From positions 2,666,001 to 2,730,000 of the forward strand of contig NZ_CP141058.1 in NCBI RefSeq assembly GCF_034661175.1: DNA of 64,000 nt, given 5' to 3'. The notes under the pieces are model-generated. The model saw nothing but the letters and a program-made list of their open reading frames with translations, had not been told where the DNA came from and did not search any database. Of the stretch, positions 60,893 through 64,000 are shown piece after piece; positions within the stretch are counted from its first letter, which is position 1, and the number at the start of each line of letters is the position of its first letter. Source of the DNA: Nocardioides renjunii. Its GTDB lineage: Bacteria; Actinomycetota; Actinomycetes; Propionibacteriales; Nocardioidaceae. Position numbers and translations under genes: made by a program.

Positions 60893-61831
60893 TCAGTGCT
60901 CGTCCCGGATGACCTCGAGGGCCTCGGCCAGGTCGTCGGGATAGGTCGACTCGTAGACGACGTGGTCGCCGGTCTCCGGGTGCTCGAAGCCGAGCCGCAT
61001 GGCGTGCAGCCACTGCCGCTGGAGGCCGAGGCGCCGCGCGAGGGTGGGGTCGGCGCCGTAGGTCAGGTCACCCACGCAGGGGTGCTTGAGGGCGCTCATG
61101 TGGACCCGGATCTGGTGGGTGCGGCCGGTCTCGAGGTGGACCTCGAGCAGGCTGGCGAAGCGGTGCGCCTCGAGCGTCTCGTAGTGGGTGACGCTGTGGC
61201 GGCCGTCGGCCATCACGGCGAACTTGTAGTCGTGATGCGGGTGGCGACCGATGGGGGCGTCGATCGTGCCGGCGAGCGGGTCGGGGTGGCCCTGCACCAG
61301 CGCGTGGTAGGTCTTGTCGACGGTGCGGTGGCGGAACGCGTTCTTGAGCACCGAGTAGGCGTGCTCGGACTTGCAGATCACCATCACGCCGCTCGTGCCG
61401 ACGTCGAGCCGCTGGACGATGCCCTGCCGCTCGCTGGCCCCGCTGGTGGAGATGCGGAAGCCGGCCCCGGCGAGGTGGCCGACCACGGTCGGGCCGTTCC
61501 AGCCGGGCGAGGGGTGGACCGCGACGCCGACCGGCTTGTCGATCACGACGATGGCGTCGTCGTCGTGGATGATCCGGATGCCCTCCACGACCTCGGGGAC
61601 GACCTCCAGCGGGTCGGACTCGGCCGGGATGGACACGTCGAGCATCGCGCCGCCGTGGACGCGGTCGCTCTTGCCCACCGCGGACCCGTCGACCTGCACG
61701 AGCCCCTGCGCGATCAGGTCGGCGGCACGGGTGCGGGAGAAGCCGAACATGCGCGCCATCGCGGCGTCGACGCGCTCACCGGCCAGGCCGTCGGGGACGA
61801 AGACCGTGCGCTGCTCGGCGTGGGTGCTCAT
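60893..61831 (-). CDS. rluD: 23S rRNA pseudouridine synthase, RluD family
   Basis: A 312-residue RluA/RluD-type enzyme. An N-terminal S4 RNA-binding domain (about 12-75) is followed by the catalytic domain with the aspartate in [18 protein letters not shown], plus [15 protein letters not shown]. It starts [18 protein letters not shown] at ATG 61831, overlapping lspA (ATGA). The lspA-rluD pair next to divIVA is the usual actinobacterial order. Confidence 0.95.
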   Translation of the reverse strand: MSTHAEQRTVFVPDGLAGERVDAAMARMFGFSRTRAADLIAQGLVQVDGSAVGKSDRVHGGAMLDVSIPAESDPLEVVPEVVEGIRIIHDDDAIVVIDKPVGVAVHPSPGWNGPTVVGHLAGAGFRISTSGASERQGIVQRLDVGTSGVMVICKSEHAYSVLKNAFRHRTVDKTYHALVQGHPDPLAGTIDAPIGRHPHHDYKFAVMADGRHSVTHYETLEAHRFASLLEVHLETGRTHQIRVHMSALKHPCVGDLTYGADPTLARRLGLQRQWLHAMRLGFEHPETGDHVVYESTYPDDLAEALEVIRDEH

Positions 61832-62409
61832 CCGTCCGACCCGGCCGGGGCGGGGTCGCCCGCACCGGACTCCCGGCTGCCGTCGAGGGCGATGCCGCGG
61901 AACGTCTGGAGGATGATCAGCCCGGCGGCCACGTTGATGCAGATGTCGGCGACGTTGAAGACCGGCCAGTTGGGCAGCATGAGGAAGTCGACGACGTGGC
62001 CGTGCAACGGCTCGGGGTCGCGGACGAGCCGGTCGGTCAGGTTGCCGCCGACGCCGCCCAGCAGCAGGCCGAGCGCCAGGGCCCAGCCGGTGCTGCCGAG
62101 GCGGCGGCTCAGCCACAGCACGACGATGACCGCGACCACGGCCAGCCCGGTGAAGACGATCGTGAAGTCGGTGCCCGTGCTGAACGCTGCTCCGGGGTTG
62201 AAGGTCAGGTGCAGCGTGAACCAGTCACCGAGGACCGCGATGTCACCGTCGGCCAGCGCCGAGAGCGCCCACTGCTTGGAGCCGAGGTCGACGGCGTAGG
62301 CCAGCAGGGCCACGCCGGCGAAGAGCCACCGGGGGCCGAGCCGACGTCGGGCAGGACCCTCGTCGGCCTGGTCGCTGGGGTTCAGCGACGCTCCTCGCGC
62401 TGCTTGCAT
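61828..62409 (-). CDS. lspA: Lipoprotein signal peptidase (signal peptidase II)
   Basis: A membrane aspartyl protease that cleaves prolipoproteins. Four helices and both catalytic aspartates are visible: [14 protein letters not shown] and [16 protein letters not shown], with NPGAAFS between. The start is uncertain. ATG 62409 gives 193 residues and lies inside the dksA 3' end. CTG 62385 overlaps the dksA stop (CTGA) and has GAGGAG 5 bases upstream, which would remove eight extra residues. GTG 62418 is also in frame. Confidence 0.93.
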   Translation of the reverse strand: MQAARGASLNPSDQADEGPARRRLGPRWLFAGVALLAYAVDLGSKQWALSALADGDIAVLGDWFTLHLTFNPGAAFSTGTDFTIVFTGLAVVAVIVVLWLSRRLGSTGWALALGLLLGGVGGNLTDRLVRDPEPLHGHVVDFLMLPNWPVFNVADICINVAAGLIILQTFRGIALDGSRESGAGDPAPAGSDG

Positions 62410-63176
62410 GACATGCACAGTGTCGCATGGGGCACCGCCATCAACCGATTCTTGCCGATGGCGTTGCCGCAGGAGTCGCAGACGCCGTAGGACCCGTCGT
62501 CGATGTGGGCCAGGGCCCGCTCGATCTGGGCGAGCGTCTCGCGCTCCTTGGCGAGCACCGTGAACTCGTGATCGCGCTCGAAGCTGGTCGCGCCGAGGTC
62601 GGCCTGGTCCTGGCCGGCGCCGTCACCGGCGTCGCGCATGAGGCCCGCCAGCTCCTCCTCGGACTGGTCCACGATGGTGGTCAGTCGCTCCTGGTGCTCA
62701 CGGAGCTCCTTGACGACCTCGTTGAGCTCGGCGCGGGTCCACGGGTCCTCGCCCTCGAGGACGACGAGCGTGGAGGGGGTGGCCTTGCGGGCCTTCTTCG
62801 CCGGCGCGGCCTTCTGGGTGGGCGCAGGGGCGGCCTTGGTCACGGGCACTGCCTTCTCGGTCGGGGTGGATGGGGTGGCGGACTTCGTCGTGCTGGTCTT
62901 CTTCGCGGGGGTCTTCTTCGCCGCAGCCTTCGTCGCCGCAGCCTTCGCGGGGGCCTTCGCGGGGGCCTTCGTGGCAGCAGCCTTCTTCGCGGGGGCCTTC
63001 GTGGCAGCAGCCTTCTTGGCGGGGGCCTTCGTGGCAGGTGCCTTCGTGGCGGCGGCCTCGGTCGTCGCAGTCTTCGCGGGAGCCGGCTCCTCGGCGTCGG
63101 AGGCCTGGCGTCCGACCACCCGCTTGGCGGCGGCCGCCGCGGTGCCGGCGAGGGACCTGCGCGTTGTGCCAGCCAT
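62382..63176 (-). CDS. DksA/TraR zinc-finger protein with histone H1-like N-terminus
   Basis: A 264-residue protein. Residues about 25-140 are a Lys/Ala/Pro/Thr-rich, H1-like tail built of repeated AKKAAATKAP units. Residues about 150-260 form a DksA/TraR domain with a coiled coil (VKELREHQERLTTIVDQSEE) and a C4 zinc finger, YGVCDSCGNAIG and [12 protein letters not shown]. DksA proteins bind in the RNA polymerase secondary channel, and the basic tail would bind DNA. The ATG at 63176 follows GGAGG. A clean promoter lies at 63229-63257. lspA is coupled downstream. Confidence 0.9.
   Translation of the reverse strand: MAGTTRRSLAGTAAAAAKRVVGRQASDAEEPAPAKTATTEAAATKAPATKAPAKKAAATKAPAKKAAATKAPAKAPAKAAATKAAAKKTPAKKTSTTKSATPSTPTEKAVPVTKAAPAPTQKAAPAKKARKATPSTLVVLEGEDPWTRAELNEVVKELREHQERLTTIVDQSEEELAGLMRDAGDGAGQDQADLGATSFERDHEFTVLAKERETLAQIERALAHIDDGSYGVCDSCGNAIGKNRLMAVPHATLCMSCKQREERR
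62961..63040. repeat. 30-base tandem repeat inside the DksA gene
   Basis: A 30-base unit (62961-62990, 62991-63020, partial to about 63036) encodes the AKKAAATKAP decapeptide. Related 15-base half-units extend upstream. The copies differ by one or two bases, which indicates recent duplication. Confidence 0.75.
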
Positions 63177-63228
63177 CTCCGCGGGCCTCCAGCCTGCTCC
63201 GGGTGTGGCGGAACCACACGGTGCAGGG

Positions 63229-63257
63229 AGGCTAGCCGTTGCGGCAGGGCCAGCCAA
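63229..63257 (-). promoter_or_regulatory. Promoter of the dksA-lspA-rluD operon
   Basis: On the minus strand TTGGCT (63257-63252) and TAGCCT (63234-63229) are 17 bases apart. The predicted start leaves a 45-base leader with GGAGG before the ATG at 63176. Confidence 0.65.
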
Positions 63258-63280
63258 CTCAGGCTCGCCGAAATGCGAGA

Positions 63281-63304
63281 ACGACCACCCCAAGGGGCGG
63301 TCGT
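63281..63304 (-). terminator. Terminator hairpin of divIVA
   Basis: ACGACC, one mismatch and CCCC pair with GGGG and GGTCGT around an AA loop, 28 bases after the divIVA stop. It separates divIVA from the dksA promoter. Confidence 0.7.
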
Positions 63305-63332
63305 CCTCGCGAGCGGAGCGTGGGTGGAGCTG

Positions 63333-64000
63333 TCAGTTCTCCTCGTCGCCGAGGACGGAGCGGAGCCGCTTGGGCGCCGTGCCGCTGTCGACGGGCGCCT
63401 GGCTCTCGGCGCCGTTGGAGAGCGCCTCCAGCTGCTGCGTGAAGTAGGTCTTGAGCCGCGAGCGGTACTCCCGCTCGAACTGGCGCAGGGTCTCGACGTC
63501 GCTGTTGAGCTTGTCGCGCTCCTTCTCCAGGTCGCCGAACATCTGCTGACGGCGCTCGGCGGTCTCCGAGTCGAGCATCTGCGAGCGCTGACGGGCGTCG
63601 GCCTCCATGCGGTCGGCCTTGGTCTTGGCCTCGGCCTCGAGGCGGTCGGCCTTGGTGCGGGCGGAGCCGACGATGCGGTCCGCCTCGTTCTTGGCGTCCT
63701 CGACGAGCTCGTCGGCGTTGCGCGTGGCGATCTCGAGCAGGCGCGCGGCCGCGTTGGAGGCATCGGCGATGTTGCTGACGCGCGCCGTCTGCGTGGGGGG
63801 CGCGGCGACCGGCGCGGCAGCCACGGGCTCCGGCTCGGGCTCGGGCTCCGGCTCCGGCTCGGGAGCCGACGGCGCGAACGACATGGGGGCGGGAGCGGGC
63901 GCCGAGGATCCACCGGACTGCGCGGCCGACAGCTTGGCGCGCAGGTCGTCGTTCTCCTTGGTGAGCCGGGCGAGCTCGGCCTCGACCTCGTCGAGGAACT
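63333..64000 (-). CDS. divIVA: DivIVA/Wag31 polar growth protein, 5' part cut by window edge
   Basis: The C-terminal 221 residues or so of a DivIVA-domain protein. The window begins inside the conserved FLDEVEAELARLTKENDDLR helix after the membrane-targeting domain. A Pro/Glu linker with a PEPEPEPEPEPEP run follows, then a long coiled coil (NAAARLLEIATRNADELVED, ADRLEAEAKTKADRMEADA). It ends PKRLRSVLGDEEN. In actinobacteria DivIVA recruits the cell-wall machinery at poles and is essential. The Glu-Pro run varies between relatives. Adjacent dksA-lspA-rluD is the usual neighbourhood. Confidence 0.93.
   Translation of the reverse strand, partial: FLDEVEAELARLTKENDDLRAKLSAAQSGGSSAPAPAPMSFAPSAPEPEPEPEPEPEPVAAAPVAAPPTQTARVSNIADASNAAARLLEIATRNADELVEDAKNEADRIVGSARTKADRLEAEAKTKADRMEADARQRSQMLDSETAERRQQMFGDLEKERDKLNSDVETLRQFEREYRSRLKTYFTQQLEALSNGAESQAPVDSGTAPKRLRSVLGDEEN

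Overview
This is a chromosomal window from a high-GC actinobacterium, most likely a Nocardioides-like member of the Propionibacteriales. Coding regions are strongly G/C in third codon positions, TGA is by far the commonest stop, and 4-base ATGA/GTGA start-stop overlaps join most operon genes. Lineage markers include a bifunctional HisA/TrpF (PriA), an SsgA-family protein, a DivIVA/Wag31 protein, the ImuA'-ImuB-DnaE2 mutasome with an actinobacterial SOS box, and a DUF222/HNH (13E12-type) endonuclease. The genus is an inference. No prophage, transposase or CRISPR array is visible.

Layout. 1-9225: a PatB-type aminotransferase fragment, thrS, a coupled four-gene membrane/redox operon (YihY, SDR, epoxide-hydrolase-like protein, DUF4142), a MSMEG_6728-type protein, a HAD hydrolase and an ABC exporter. 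9223-10107: a MerR-DICT regulator facing a 15-gene coupled operon (10199-23705). The operon's first half makes and decorates a carotenoid (crtE, crtB, crtI, two lycopene cyclase halves, P450, glycosyltransferase, acyltransferase). Its second half (PAP2, UbiA, geranylgeranyl reductase, type III polyketide synthase, ICMT-type methyltransferase, FAD hydroxylase, idi) looks like a prenylated phenolic-lipid or quinone pathway drawing on the same GGPP pool. A PAS-PAS-GAF-PP2C phosphatase follows. 25934-31909: a 49-residue membrane peptide and the SOS mutasome. 31911-35027: small membrane and SRPBCC proteins, tRNA-Val(CAC), and an SsgB-like protein. 35039-41324: a heterodimeric ABC exporter with one degenerate ATP site, then a polar amino acid uptake system. 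41335-51407: histidine genes in two blocks (hisD-C-B-H and priA-nudix-hisF), separated by a PRC-barrel protein, a frameshifted membrane gene, a 13E12-type HNH gene, an intergenic repeat cluster, an SRPBCC protein and a hemerythrin. 51487-64000: a LON-domain protein, YbaK, DUF3352, the replicative dnaE, DUF2332, DUF6886, a GNAT-chorismate mutase fusion, rluD, lspA, a histone-H1-like DksA and divIVA, the usual division-cluster flank.

How it fits together. The likely novelty is the carotenoid/type III PKS operon. One transcript would supply IPP isomerase, GGPP synthase, carotenoid tailoring enzymes and a complete prenyl-phenol kit, under a candidate light- or stress-sensing MerR-DICT regulator. 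At the DNA level, many genes carry a TANNNT -10 element 6-7 bases before the start codon, which implies leaderless transcripts. In three places the stop codon of the upstream gene is itself the first three bases of that -10 element.
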